From: JAWKNZ01 sp041391425 | GTDB taxonomy: Bacteria; Bdellovibrionota_B; Oligoflexia; Oligoflexales; JAWKNZ01 | NCBI GenBank assembly: GCA_041391425.1 | Contig: JAWKNZ010000011.1 | Location: forward strand, 1-64,000 | Reading direction: 5' to 3' | DNA: 64,000 bases | Shown here: piece by piece, positions 18,623 to 28,433 of the stretch | How positions within the stretch are numbered: position 1 is the stretch's first letter | How the letters are laid out: each line of letters starts with the position of its first letter | The notes under the pieces: model-generated | What the model was told of the DNA's origin: nothing | The model's database searches: none | The model's input: only the letters and a program-made list of their open reading frames with translations | Position numbers and translations under genes: made by a program

Positions 18623-21600
18623 CTATTTATTATCCTTTTTTACTGAAAATCCAGTCGGTGCTTCCAATTTACTTGCTTTTGATCCATTATTGGTTTCGTT
18701 TGTTTCGTTTGTTTCGTTTGTTTCGTTTGTTTCGTTTGTTTCGTTTGTTTCGTTTGTTTCGTTTGTTTCGTTTGTTTCGTTTGTTTCGTTTGTTTCCGTG
18801 TTCCCTATGGTAGCTTTATATATTTCTGAGGAACCTTGCTTACCCGATTTATCTATTGCAACAGCTTTGACATTATACATGCCATCACTCAGTTGTGTTG
18901 TGTCCCACAATATTGTGAAAGGAGCCTCGCTCGACGTGCTTACTAATGCATTGTTGACATAGAATTCGACTTTAGCGACTCCGACATCATCGCGGTAGTT
19001 GAAGTTAAGGCTCACCATACCGGCAAGTTTGCTGTCGAAGAGGGTGGTAATAACAATGCTAGGGGCTGTAGTGTCTTGGGTCGAAGCTGAACTGTCTCCT
19101 AAAAACCAACCTATGGTTCGATTTACTTTTGTAATGTTACCAGCAATATCCTGTACTTCAGCATATAGCTCTACTTTTGGATCTGTTAAAGCTTGTGGGA
19201 GATTTATAACATTAACTCCATGCTTTTCGGCGCTTGTAGCGAGGTTTTCACATGTATCATTAGCGCCTAAAATACAGACCACGAGGCTAGTTGTATCAAT
19301 TCCTGAACCAAGGTCTATCGTTCCAACACGAAGCTGGCTGACTTTATTTTCGTTTACGACCGCATCTAAATGTAGCGTCGGCTTTTGAGTGTCTTTTAGC
19401 TCCATATCTCCTCCGGGAATGCCTATATCGATCCAACGTGAGAGGATACCGAGTTCTTCTGCGGTAATGCTTGTGGGATGAGAACTTCCAAAATCAATGT
19501 CATCGCTTGCCGATTGATCGGAATTATTATCCGTCCTTTTACCAGCTGCCTTCCAATATAATAAACTGCCAAGTGCGTTTAAAGCCCGGATGTATTTACT
19601 TACTTGCGGTCGTTTGAAGGCGAGGCTATTTGCACCGAAACCCGTATTGAATTGATTTTTTGCTGGGATGCATTTTTGATTTGCATCGTTTAGAAGGCAC
19701 CAGAGCGTAGATGCCGTTTCGATGTCGGAAGGCCCATTGGTACCTGGACGATCTAGGGCTAATCCCCCCGCCGGACTGCTAGTGCTGTGACAAGAAGTAC
19801 AACGGTTTTTAAAAATAGGCATAATATCGCGGGTAAAATCTATCCTCATTCCGTAGCCTGAGACCGTTCTCGTTTGCACATTATTGCCTGACTTACCGGC
19901 TAGTAGAGGTACAACCCCTTCACCTAAACGTGGGATTGTGTAAGAGCTTGTAGAGGCAAAGGTATCTTTAAAGTCGGTACGAGCAGCTTTTGAATGTACG
20001 TGGCAACCATTACAAGTTTTTTGCTCCCCTGGGCGTAGATGTTGCCAAGTTTGATCGGTATTGAGGGTGCGACCATCACAATCAATCCCTTGCATTAAAT
20101 AAGGTGTATTTGCAGGCATTCTAACGAGAAAGCTTGTATCCAAAAAGCCATTTTTGTCTTTCATACGCGTTCCATCTGGATTTTTGTGCAGCACCGGAAA
20201 CTCACCCATGATGGCGATACGCTCTCCTGTCAGATTTGCAATTTCACGGTATGTATTGCGACTCCTATTAGGCAAAACTCCCAAAATTCTGACTCCACAA
20301 AGATCTTCATCTTGATAATTAATGGTATCTGTTCCTTGCAAGTTGAACTGATGCTCCCCAGCAAAGTGGATGCCGTCACGTGGATGGGTTTCTCTATCAG
20401 TAATTGATGCTGCCCCTAATAACCCAAATGGGGTACCGATATCTAAACTAGGATGAAGTGCTCTGAGATTTGCTCGTTTAATTATATCAGGGGTTGCAGC
20501 ACTATGTATCTTTGAGTAGGGGACTACAGCGCGTGGCATAATTTCATGCCATTCTTTTGAGTCAACAATTAATTCCAAATCCATTGGATCTATAGAAGGA
20601 ATTGTTGTTGCCTTATATATACCTATATCACAGTAAGGAATATCCATTCCTAGAGATGTCAACAAATTCAGGGTGGTACCAGCACCAGATCCACTCACAA
20701 GTGGAGGTTTTGGTTTTCCCAACACATCAAAAATACGAGCATCAGCGACACTACTGCAAGGCCCTTTACCCCATGATAAAATTAGCCCATTATTTGGAAT
20801 AGCTGCTGCATGTCCTACTTTACCGTGGTACGGGATGGCATCTGTATAATTTGGATGGATTAGTTTGCCATCGGTTCTAGTTTTTGATGCGTTATCAGCG
20901 CTTGAACTCCAATCGGCAAAGTTAATTGCATCTCTAGGTGCGTAAATATCTGATGTTTTTGTTGCCTCGTTAGGACCAATGCCTTCCTGTCCTTTAGGTT
21001 CTTGCATGACACCAATAATATGGCCTAAGCCGTTATTATTTCCTCGGTAATAATCGGTAAACCATACCCTTTCATCGCTCGTCTGGGTGATAAAGTGGGA
21101 AGCCTTGTGGTCGACACCAAAGTAGCTTAGAGAATGATCGCCACTATGTTGTCCGAAAATTGGAAAGTTTTCAGCTCCATCTGGATCCTGGGAATAAATC
21201 ATAAAGAGGTTGTCAATTGTAGTAAATCCGCCAATAGTGCCATTGCCATAGCGGAAGGGGATTGTTCCAAAAGTTTGCCAACTGCTATATGCTAACCTTC
21301 CGTTGCGTAATAGAAATGGGTGCTGCTCTTGAGAAAGTGAGTGATGGCTTGCTAAGTCAAGATTTTTTCCATCGATGTCAATCGTCCAAATTCTTGTCCC
21401 TACCCTTGAGGAGTTGGTTCTAAAGACCATGGTGGTTGTATGCTCATCTCTTGTGGAAGTAAATGCAATGCGCTTATTAGTTATGAAGGCAGGGCCAGAA
21501 TCATAAACTCCTTCTTGAAATGGAAAAAATTTGCTTTCGCCAGTCGCAAGATTAAAAAAAGCAAGGCTAGAGCCATTTGTTAATAATTTTTTATTAGGCA

Positions 21601-22117
21601 ATTTTTTATAACCTAAATATTCCGGGTCCGCAGCAGGATCGATAACCTGTGAATGGAAGTTCTCACTCGGAGAAGTCAATGTTCCTTTGAAAATGGTAAA
21701 TGCAATGATATTGCCATCAAACGAAACTGCCGGATCTAATGCTGCACATGCAGCTGCATCCGTCGATGTAGATGAGCAGTTATATAAAACGGATTCTGCT
21801 CCACTGCTGCTACGATAGATTAAATCGCAAGGGGCAGTAAAGTTTGAAAGAAAATTGGTTACATCAGGCAACACATCATATGCGTCTAGTCCGATAAGTT
21901 TTCTGGATTTTGTTGCCGTTACACCATTGACAGTAATCTCATCTGTCAGGGTATATTCTCCCATTGTACGCTTGCAACGAGAGTAGACAATTGGTGTTTG
22001 AGCTATTGCCATTGAATCTAGTAATAGGTATTGAAATGCCAGCAGTAGGACTACTAGAGCGGGGTGCTGACAAAAAAATTTACTTGTTTTTGTGCTGAGG
22101 GTGTTCATTGGCGTCAT
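18623..22117 (-). CDS. secreted diheme cytochrome of hydrazine-synthase-alpha-like type, with Ig-like domain and Asn-Glu-Thr repeat
   Basis: About 1,164 residues; ATG 22117 is used here (TTG 22126 and ATG 22108 are alternatives). Signal peptide at residues about 15-45 (VVLLLAFQYLLLDSMAIAQ). The N-terminal two thirds look like a beta-propeller with PD40-like turns (e.g. RIWTIDIDGKNLDLASHHSL and RLAYSSWQTF). Two c-type heme motifs follow, CNGCH (about residue 704) and CTSCH (about residue 774). Near the C-terminus come a bacterial Ig-like domain (VSLNFNYRDDVGVAKVEFYV), then about 11 Asn-Glu-Thr repeats and a short tail. This layout is known from HzsA-like proteins outside anammox bacteria, whose reaction is unknown. 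The ccm genes at 25450-28302 could supply its hemes. Confidence 0.75.
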   Translation of the reverse strand: MTPMNTLSTKTSKFFCQHPALVVLLLAFQYLLLDSMAIAQTPIVYSRCKRTMGEYTLTDEITVNGVTATKSRKLIGLDAYDVLPDVTNFLSNFTAPCDLIYRSSSGAESVLYNCSSTSTDAAACAALDPAVSFDGNIIAFTIFKGTLTSPSENFHSQVIDPAADPEYLGYKKLPNKKLLTNGSSLAFFNLATGESKFFPFQEGVYDSGPAFITNKRIAFTSTRDEHTTTMVFRTNSSRVGTRIWTIDIDGKNLDLASHHSLSQEQHPFLLRNGRLAYSSWQTFGTIPFRYGNGTIGGFTTIDNLFMIYSQDPDGAENFPIFGQHSGDHSLSYFGVDHKASHFITQTSDERVWFTDYYRGNNNGLGHIIGVMQEPKGQEGIGPNEATKTSDIYAPRDAINFADWSSSADNASKTRTDGKLIHPNYTDAIPYHGKVGHAAAIPNNGLILSWGKGPCSSVADARIFDVLGKPKPPLVSGSGAGTTLNLLTSLGMDIPYCDIGIYKATTIPSIDPMDLELIVDSKEWHEIMPRAVVPYSKIHSAATPDIIKRANLRALHPSLDIGTPFGLLGAASITDRETHPRDGIHFAGEHQFNLQGTDTINYQDEDLCGVRILGVLPNRSRNTYREIANLTGERIAIMGEFPVLHKNPDGTRMKDKNGFLDTSFLVRMPANTPYLMQGIDCDGRTLNTDQTWQHLRPGEQKTCNGCHVHSKAARTDFKDTFASTSSYTIPRLGEGVVPLLAGKSGNNVQTRTVSGYGMRIDFTRDIMPIFKNRCTSCHSTSSPAGGLALDRPGTNGPSDIETASTLWCLLNDANQKCIPAKNQFNTGFGANSLAFKRPQVSKYIRALNALGSLLYWKAAGKRTDNNSDQSASDDIDFGSSHPTSITAEELGILSRWIDIGIPGGDMELKDTQKPTLHLDAVVNENKVSQLRVGTIDLGSGIDTTSLVVCILGANDTCENLATSAEKHGVNVINLPQALTDPKVELYAEVQDIAGNITKVNRTIGWFLGDSSASTQDTTAPSIVITTLFDSKLAGMVSLNFNYRDDVGVAKVEFYVNNALVSTSSEAPFTILWDTTQLSDGMYNVKAVAIDKSGKQGSSEIYKATIGNTETNETNETNETNETNETNETNETNETNETNETNETNNGSKASKLEAPTGFSVKKDNK
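18694..18796 (-). repeat. 9-bp in-frame microsatellite encoding Asn-Glu-Thr repeat
   Basis: GTTTCGTTT repeated about 11.4 times without interruption, inside the coding region near the C-terminus of the diheme protein. The unit is nine bases, so gain or loss of copies would change linker length without shifting the frame. Encoded residues are hydrophilic and look like a flexible linker. Confidence 0.95.
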
Positions 22118-22417
22118 GTACCTCAATTATTGTTAATCTCGAATGCATTTTTAGAAATTGATGTAAAAGGACTATAGCCCTCCTTGGTAATTTTATAGAT
22201 CGGCTTATTCGTGGATAAAATTAATTAAAATTAAATATCAAGTTAAGATAGATAGTTAGCATGCCATCTGCTGCCTCGTTTAGAATCTATTTGTAGCTAG
22301 CTATTGTTATTGGTAATCTGTTGTTTGTTTTTTCTACAAAGCGTAGATATTGTATAGCATACAAGCTTAGTGTTGATTATTTTCTTTTTAAATATAGATA
22401 GTTAAGGTGTACCCTCT

Positions 22418-23545
22418 ATGGCAGCAGTTGAAAATAACATAGCTAAACCAAGCGTTGAGCCATTAGCTTCCATTTTTGCCGCCACACCGGCAGATTTGAG
22501 TCAGCTTTTAACAAGTTGGGATGAGCCAAAGTTCAGGGTTAAGCAGCTGCAAGATTGGATCTTTAAAGAACGCGTGTATAATCTTGAGCAGATGACAAAT
22601 TTGTCAAAGTCACTTAGAGAACGTTTAGCGAGATATTATGATTGGTCATTTCCTATCATTGAAGATCGGATTGATTCTGAAGACGGTACTACTAAACTCT
22701 TATTGTTAGGTGAAAAAAATCAAGTTATCGAAACTGTTATTATGCGTTATGAAAATAGGACAAGTCTTTGTGTGTCAAGTCAGGTTGGCTGCAAACTTGC
22801 ATGCCGATTTTGTCAAACAGGGAAGCTTGGTTTTTTTAGAAATTTGTCGGCTGCCGAAATCATGACGCAGTTTTGCTTGGCAAATAGTATTTTACGTCCA
22901 GAGGATCGAAAAATTACCCATGTTGTTTTTATGGGTATGGGGGAGCCTCTAGATAATTTTGAAAACGTTGTTGCAGCTGTGAATTTACTTACTGGTAAAG
23001 ACACATATATGCTTTCAGCTAGGAAAGTTACGGTTTCGACGTCAGGGATAGCGACAAAGATCACGCAGTTAGCTGAGCGTTGTAATGCTAGTCTTGCTAT
23101 CTCATTGCATGCGGCGCGAGATGTACTGCGTTCCGAATTGATGCCTATTAATCGCAAATATAATCTTGAGTCTTTAAAGACTTCTCTACTGGAATACCAG
23201 CGCTTAACAGGCGATAAAATTACGTTTGAATATATCCTAATTAAGGATAAAACTTGTGGTCGGAAGGAAGCAAAAGAATTAGTGCATTTTTTACATGGAT
23301 TAAAAGCAAAAATAAATTTAATACCTTTTAATCCTCATCCGGGATTAGATTATATGCGTCCTAGTGAAGACGAGATTCGTGAATTTCAATCTTACTTAAC
23401 AGCTCGCTCGTTTGCAGCTCCAGTTAGGTATAGCCGCGGGGGAGAGGTTTCGGCTGCATGTGGGCAATTGGCAGCAAAGCGTGAGGATGCTATAATGGCG
23501 GAGCCTAAGAGAAAAAATGCAATAAGTCAGGTGGATTTTCGTTAA
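22418..23545 (+). CDS. rlmN: dual-specificity 23S rRNA/tRNA adenine-C2 methyltransferase
   Basis: 375 residues. Radical SAM enzyme that methylates C2 of adenosine in 23S rRNA (2503) and tRNA (37). The 4Fe-4S cysteines are in GCKLACRFCQTG (CxxxCxxC). VVFMGMGEPLDN, KVTVSTSGIA and LAISLHAARDVLRSELMPIN are family signatures, and the second catalytic cysteine lies in EVSAACGQL near the C-terminus. An N-terminal extension of about 25 residues precedes the usual start; the later part is standard length. Ends in a basic tail. Confidence 0.96.
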   Translation: MAAVENNIAKPSVEPLASIFAATPADLSQLLTSWDEPKFRVKQLQDWIFKERVYNLEQMTNLSKSLRERLARYYDWSFPIIEDRIDSEDGTTKLLLLGEKNQVIETVIMRYENRTSLCVSSQVGCKLACRFCQTGKLGFFRNLSAAEIMTQFCLANSILRPEDRKITHVVFMGMGEPLDNFENVVAAVNLLTGKDTYMLSARKVTVSTSGIATKITQLAERCNASLAISLHAARDVLRSELMPINRKYNLESLKTSLLEYQRLTGDKITFEYILIKDKTCGRKEAKELVHFLHGLKAKINLIPFNPHPGLDYMRPSEDEIREFQSYLTARSFAAPVRYSRGGEVSAACGQLAAKREDAIMAEPKRKNAISQVDFR

Positions 23546-23638
23546 AATATTTTTCTTTTGTTTATTGTTATTTCAGGGGTGATCTCATTGGCATTATACG
23601 CTAGCGATATAATTAGGATAATTGTGACAAATATGCAG

Positions 23639-23802
23639 CCCGGATTCGAATTTCTAGCCGGTTGCGTCGTTGCTTCATCGTCAGGAAATCCTCATGTACC
23701 ACATGTACACTGCGGTTTCCCTCCTCCTCGCGCCTAGCACCCGGCTGAACTTCGAATCTGGTGAAAATACTACAGTTTTTCAAAAAACTTCAGGTCCCGG
23801 AT
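23639..23802 (-). repeat. R1 dispersed repeat, copy 4
   Basis: Full-length R1, minus orientation, between the convergent ends of rlmN and mtaB. It occupies half of this 329-bp intergenic gap; nothing else is recognisable there. Confidence 0.9.
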
Positions 23803-23874
23803 GCAGGCATGTTGAATGAGAATTAACTTGTGACTAAGTTAGGGTTTTTATGGATACTCTTTATTTTGCTCCCC

Positions 23875-25252
23875 TTAATAAGTCAAGGATGGTATTGCTA
23901 ACAAGTCAAATTGGTTGGTAAAGCCTTTCAAGGTTACTTCTGATATCATTCCAGGCTGGATCTGTTCACTGGGTTTAGATACTATATTTAAATAGTTTTT
24001 ACTTTTTCCTTTTAGCCTACCAGCTTCGTCGTATTGGTGTTCCCATAGAACAGTCAAATTTTTATTAAGAAATGATCGAGCGTAAGCTCCTTGGAGTTCA
24101 GCAGCTAGCTTGCGTAACTCAGCTGCTCGAGATTTTACTATGGAGGCTTCGATATGGCCTGGCATTCTAGCTGCCGCGGTGTTCGGACGTTTCGAGTAAG
24201 GAAACACATGCAGACCATTAAGCCCAGATTGGCGGATGAACTCTACTGTCGCTGCAAATTCTAAATCCGACTCTCCTGGAAAGCCAGGGATAACGTCGGC
24301 AGTTAAATTTGCATGTGGAAAGTATCTGCGGATTAGTGTGAGGGTGCTCTCATATTCTGAGCAGTTATAGCTGCGACGCATTAACGAAAGGATACGATCA
24401 TGTCCAGATTGGAGAGGTAAATGGAAATGATCACAAAAACGATCTTTTCTTCCGCCAATACATCTAAAAGACTATTACTAACTTCCATAGGTTCTAAAGA
24501 TGAGATGCGCAGCCTTTTTAAACCTTTGTTTTTAAATATCTCGCGGAGCAAATCTATAAGTCCGAATCGGTGGCTATTATCATCACCTGCTAATAAATCA
24601 TCTCCGTAGTCACCAATATGGATGCCTGTAAGTACAATTTCTTTGACCCCTTCACCTATCAGCCGATTTACCTCGTCGATAATTTTGAACGGATCGACAC
24701 TTGAGCTAGCCCTCGAGCATAAGGTATGAGGCAATAGCTACAAAATCCATTGCATCCATCTTGGATTTTTAAAAAGGAGCGGGTGCGTGAATCTGATTTT
24801 GCTTTGTCAAAAAAAACAGCAGAACTTTTGAAATGTCCCTGACGATTATCTTTGACTTGATTAATTCCTTCCGGAAGTTTACCTGAAAGTTGCCTTTCTT
24901 CATGGCTCTGATTTAGCGCCTTAGATACGAAAGCTATTAGCTCACTTTTAACTTCATTAGGAACGACGCAATCGACTTCTTCAAGGGTCGCAAGTCGAGC
25001 GGATTGGGTCTGAGCATAGCAGCCGGTAATCACCCTTAGGGCACCCGGATTTTCTCGATGATAGCGTCTGAGTAAATATCTTGCTTCTTTTTCAGCGGCA
25101 TTTGTGACTGAACATGAGTTGATCACATTGACATCGGACAGATGCGGTTGGTCTACAATAGCGTAACCTTTTGAAATAAACTGGTTTTCAATGGCTCTGG
25201 TATCATAGGTGTTAACCTTGCAACCTAGTGTTTTTATATAAACTTTAGGCAT
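23875..25252 (-). pseudogene. mtaB: tRNA (t6A37) methylthiotransferase MtaB, two frameshifts
   Basis: Three overlapping frames together give a complete MiaB/MtaB-type radical SAM enzyme of about 460 residues. The N-terminal MTTase domain begins MPKVYIKTLGCKVNTYDTRA, with further cysteines in NSCSVTN and ITGCYAQ. The radical SAM motif is QDGCNGFCSYCLIPYARG, and a TRAM-like C-terminus is present. The frames join if one G is added to GGG near 24715 and one A to AAAA near 24462, restoring RGASSSVD and EEKDRFCDHFHLPLQSGHD. Only homopolymer bases are missing and every motif is conserved, so sequence error is more likely than loss. It modifies t6A37 in ANN-decoding tRNAs. Confidence 0.88.
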
Positions 25253-25449
25253 TATAGTCCTTTTTTCCCCCTAATCGAGTTGCGCTTTATTCAGCAGCAA
25301 CTTATTATGCTACAATTAGCTTAGTTGCAAGCCCTCAAATTTCCTAATAAGATCCTATATATATGGGGGCAGGAAACGTTTCTCACAGGGTGGTAGAGCA
25401 CCCCTTACGCAGAGATAGTAAAAGGCGGCGGCCTGGTTATGGAGATCAT

Positions 25450-27435
25450 ATGTTTGCAGATTATGGCTTTTACTTGATGTTCTTGTGTCTCATAACTAGT
25501 AGTTATGGGGTGATCGCTGCGTTAGTTTCGGCAAAGATGCGCCATCGGCGTCTATATCGATCGGCAAGAGTGGCTGCAACTCTAACCTTTGTGATGTGTT
25601 TCGTGGCTGCCTTACTGATGTGGTATATGCTTTTTACGCGTGATTATTCTGTTAGGTATATTGCCTATAATTCCTCTAATGACCTTCCCTCATTTTATAC
25701 TTTAACTGCGTTTTGGGCTGCACTCGAAGGATCACATTTTTTTTGGACGCTTTTAATTTGCTTGTTTTCATTAATAGCCCACTGGACATACTCTAAAGAT
25801 AATGAGCATATCATGCCGTATGTCAGTGCCTCTACTCAGTTTATTTTGGTATGGATGTTTTATTTGGCTGTTACTTACTCTGACCCTTTTGTGAGGATTT
25901 TTCCTGTGCCAGAGGATGGACAGGGAATGAATGCATTGCTGCAAAATCCCTATATGCCTTTTCATCCCCCATCTTTATTTACTGGCTATAGTTCACTCAT
26001 TATTCCTTTCTCTTATTCAATTGCGGCTTTATGTTACGGTGACATTACTGAAGGCTGGTTGAAGACTGTACGCAGGTGGACTCTTTTTGCCTGGATTTTT
26101 CTCACTATTGGACTATTTTTAGGAGGCCGTTGGGCCTATGTGGAGTTAGGTTGGGCTGGTTATTGGGCTTGGGATCCGGTTGAGAACTCTAGTTTTATAC
26201 CGTGGCTTTTCTCTACCGCTATGTTGCATTCGTTGCAAGTGCAAGATAGGCTGGGGCATCTAAAGCGTCTGACAATTGTTCTTGCTACTTTGGCATTCTT
26301 TTTTAGCTTTTTTGGGACATTTATAACCCGCTCAGGTTTGATAAGCTCAGTTCACTCTTTTGCGCAGTCTCCTATTGGCCCTAACTATCTCGCATTTCTG
26401 GCGCTGTTTTTATGCCTTACTATAGCTTTATATGCGGTGCGAGCACCATCAATCTTGCCCTTTGATACCGAAAAAGTCTGGGGGTTTTCTCGCGAATCAG
26501 CCTTGGTTATCACCCAGTTTTTGGTGCTTGCCTTTGCGGGGGTGATTTTTGTTGGAACTATGTATCCTATTATCTCAGAAGCCATTACCGGTGCTAGGTT
26601 TAATGTACAGGCTCCTTATTTTAACGCTTTTGCTCCGTATATAGGATTTGGATTTATTTTGGCTATTGGTATAGGTAACCTTGTACAGTTCAAGTCTGGT
26701 AAATTAACCGGCGGAGCTAAATTGCAAATTGTAGCTGGACTTCTAGCAATCCCTTTGTCAGCTATATTTATTGTTGGTGGGGACGTTTTTCGTACTAAAT
26801 CGCCGTTTGCATTAGGTGCGCAAATTGTCGGGTTTTGGATTTTGAGTTGGTGTACTATATGTCTTATTTATGATTTTTACGACCATCTCAAAAGATTGAA
26901 GTTTAATACCAAGTTACTATTAAAGCGTAATTTATCTTATTGTGGAGCCTTTGTTGCTCATATTGGTGTGCTGGTAGCGATAGCAGGATTTTTGGGTAAT
27001 TATCGAGGTCTTGAAAGAGAAGTAACATTGAAGGCTGGTGAGTCGACTGAGTTGTATGGATATCAGTTTAACTTTGATGGCATTAAAATGGAACAGAATG
27101 CAAATGCAACTCATTACGCTGCTCCCTTAAAAGTGACTAAGCTAGGTAAGGTGATAGGAGAGGTTAAGGCTGCTCGCAGTAAGTATCCGACTAAGGCAGA
27201 ACTTATGCACGAGGTTGGGTTAATTGGTAGCTTTTGGCATGATATATATGCTGTGTTAGCTGATTTTGATAAAACGGATGGAGCGACAGCAACCTTTCAA
27301 CTTCATATTAATCCAACAGTTCGTATTGTTTGGATTAGTGCTTTTATTATGATCTTTGGAGGTTTTCTTAGTCTATTTGATCGCCATCGCGGAGTTCGCA
27401 GCCGAGACCATGTTGCAGGTTCTTGGGAGGTTTAG
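25450..27435 (+). CDS. ccmF: cytochrome c maturation heme lyase subunit CcmF
   Basis: 662 residues from ATG 25450 (GGAGATCAT precedes); the frame is open back to 25363 but the upstream part is not CcmF-like. Integral membrane protein with about 14 TM segments; the tryptophan-rich heme-handling motif is WAGYWAWDPVENSSFIPWL (about residues 234-252). FGTFITRSGLISSVHSFA and a periplasmic C-terminal loop (REVTLKAGESTELYGYQF) are typical. It attaches heme to apocytochromes with CcmH. First gene of the ccm block. Confidence 0.95.
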   Translation: MFADYGFYLMFLCLITSSYGVIAALVSAKMRHRRLYRSARVAATLTFVMCFVAALLMWYMLFTRDYSVRYIAYNSSNDLPSFYTLTAFWAALEGSHFFWTLLICLFSLIAHWTYSKDNEHIMPYVSASTQFILVWMFYLAVTYSDPFVRIFPVPEDGQGMNALLQNPYMPFHPPSLFTGYSSLIIPFSYSIAALCYGDITEGWLKTVRRWTLFAWIFLTIGLFLGGRWAYVELGWAGYWAWDPVENSSFIPWLFSTAMLHSLQVQDRLGHLKRLTIVLATLAFFFSFFGTFITRSGLISSVHSFAQSPIGPNYLAFLALFLCLTIALYAVRAPSILPFDTEKVWGFSRESALVITQFLVLAFAGVIFVGTMYPIISEAITGARFNVQAPYFNAFAPYIGFGFILAIGIGNLVQFKSGKLTGGAKLQIVAGLLAIPLSAIFIVGGDVFRTKSPFALGAQIVGFWILSWCTICLIYDFYDHLKRLKFNTKLLLKRNLSYCGAFVAHIGVLVAIAGFLGNYRGLEREVTLKAGESTELYGYQFNFDGIKMEQNANATHYAAPLKVTKLGKVIGEVKAARSKYPTKAELMHEVGLIGSFWHDIYAVLADFDKTDGATATFQLHINPTVRIVWISAFIMIFGGFLSLFDRHRGVRSRDHVAGSWEV

Positions 27436-27460
27436 AGTGCACCTAAAGGTGGGGGAGAAA

Positions 27461-27964
27461 ATGAAAAAAACAATACGAGTTCTAATATCGAAAACCTTTG
27501 CATTGATCTTGCTAGGACATATTGGTTGGTTCGGTCATGAAGGGCTATTTGCCAGTAGCTTGGGATTTGAGGGTATGAGCGAAGAACAAATTGAGCTTTT
27601 TCAGCGTGTGGGTAACAATTTAAGATGCCCAACTTGCACTGGCCTTAGTGTTATGCAATCAGAGGCTGACTTCGCTGTGAAAATCAGAGAAGCAGCTAGA
27701 GACCAAGTTTTACAAGGAAAGTCTGAAGCGGAAATCATGACTTTTTTTATTGAAAGGTATGGGCTATGGATTTTGCGTAAGCCACCAGCCGAAGGCTTTC
27801 ACGTAATGGCTTGGGGTGTGCCTATTGCCTTTGCTTTGCTGGGGGCCTTATTTCTTTGGTTTTTTGTTTGGCGTAAGCCTAAACAGGTGGACCTTGGAGG
27901 TATTCGTACGACGCAAGATATTATGCTAGAAATGGAAAATCAATTAGCTCAGATGAGAAAATAA
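27461..27964 (+). CDS. ccmH: cytochrome c maturation thiol-reducing protein CcmH
   Basis: 167 residues from ATG 27461, preceded by GGGGGAG. N-terminal signal, then the active-site LRCPTC motif (NNLRCPTCTGLSVMQSEAD), a three-helix domain (KIREAARDQVLQGKSEAEIM, FFIERYGLWILRKPP) and a C-terminal TM helix (IAFALLGALFLWFFVW). It reduces the apocytochrome CxxCH cysteines and works with CcmF. 25 bp after ccmF. Confidence 0.94.
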   Translation: MKKTIRVLISKTFALILLGHIGWFGHEGLFASSLGFEGMSEEQIELFQRVGNNLRCPTCTGLSVMQSEADFAVKIREAARDQVLQGKSEAEIMTFFIERYGLWILRKPPAEGFHVMAWGVPIAFALLGALFLWFFVWRKPKQVDLGGIRTTQDIMLEMENQLAQMRK

Positions 27965-28017
27965 AAAATGCCTTTTGTAACTTTGTTTCTTGTACATTTT
28001 GTTAAGGAGAAAAACTG

Positions 28018-28302
28018 TTGTTATTTGCTATATCGATAGGAATGGCTACCCTCCTTTTGCTATTAGCTCCTTTTTTTTACGGAAAAGGTGGTGTGTTAAT
28101 GGCAGGAGCAGCAGAGCATAATCAGGAAGTTATTGAGAGGCAGAAAAAAGCCATCTTAAAAAGATATATATTGGACGAAAAGGCAGTAAAAGAGGGCACT
28201 ATATCTAAAGTAGAATGGGAAAGCAAAAAACAGTTTTTAACAAATCGTTATTTGGATGCTTCTCGTCGTCTTGATTATTTACAGCATCATAAAAGTGATT
28301 AG
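28018..28302 (+). CDS. CcmI-like small membrane protein
   Basis: 94 residues: one TM helix at residues 3-20 and a charged coiled coil (EHNQEVIERQKKAILKRYIL). TTG 28018 is the probable start, since AAGGAG lies eight bases upstream. The layout matches the N-terminal membrane and coiled-coil part of CcmI, the apocytochrome chaperone, without its TPR domain. Position directly after ccmH supports this. Confidence 0.65.
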   Translation: MLFAISIGMATLLLLLAPFFYGKGGVLMAGAAEHNQEVIERQKKAILKRYILDEKAVKEGTISKVEWESKKQFLTNRYLDASRRLDYLQHHKSD

Positions 28303-28433
28303 AGATTTTGATAGATTTATAGTGGAGCTAGGTTACAGAACCTTCTGATATCCAAGTTCTCATGATGTTGAGAAAAAAAATTCGAATTATGCATTTGTAA
28401 TTCCCTTTCTTTTTGAAGCGATTCGAGGATTAT

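Noticed and set aside
18588..18962. Plus-strand ORF with a Ser-Phe-Val repeat
   Set aside because: It is the antisense of the Asn-Glu-Thr microsatellite in the large cytochrome gene.
18623..22117. Evidence for an anammox bacterium
   Set aside because: HzsA-like domains occur widely outside anammox; the other hydrazine synthase subunits and hydrazine dehydrogenase are absent.
25363..25449. tRNA-like stretch (GGTGGTAGAGCACC) upstream of ccmF
   Set aside because: It has a D-arm-like string but no anticodon arm, T arm or acceptor pairing.
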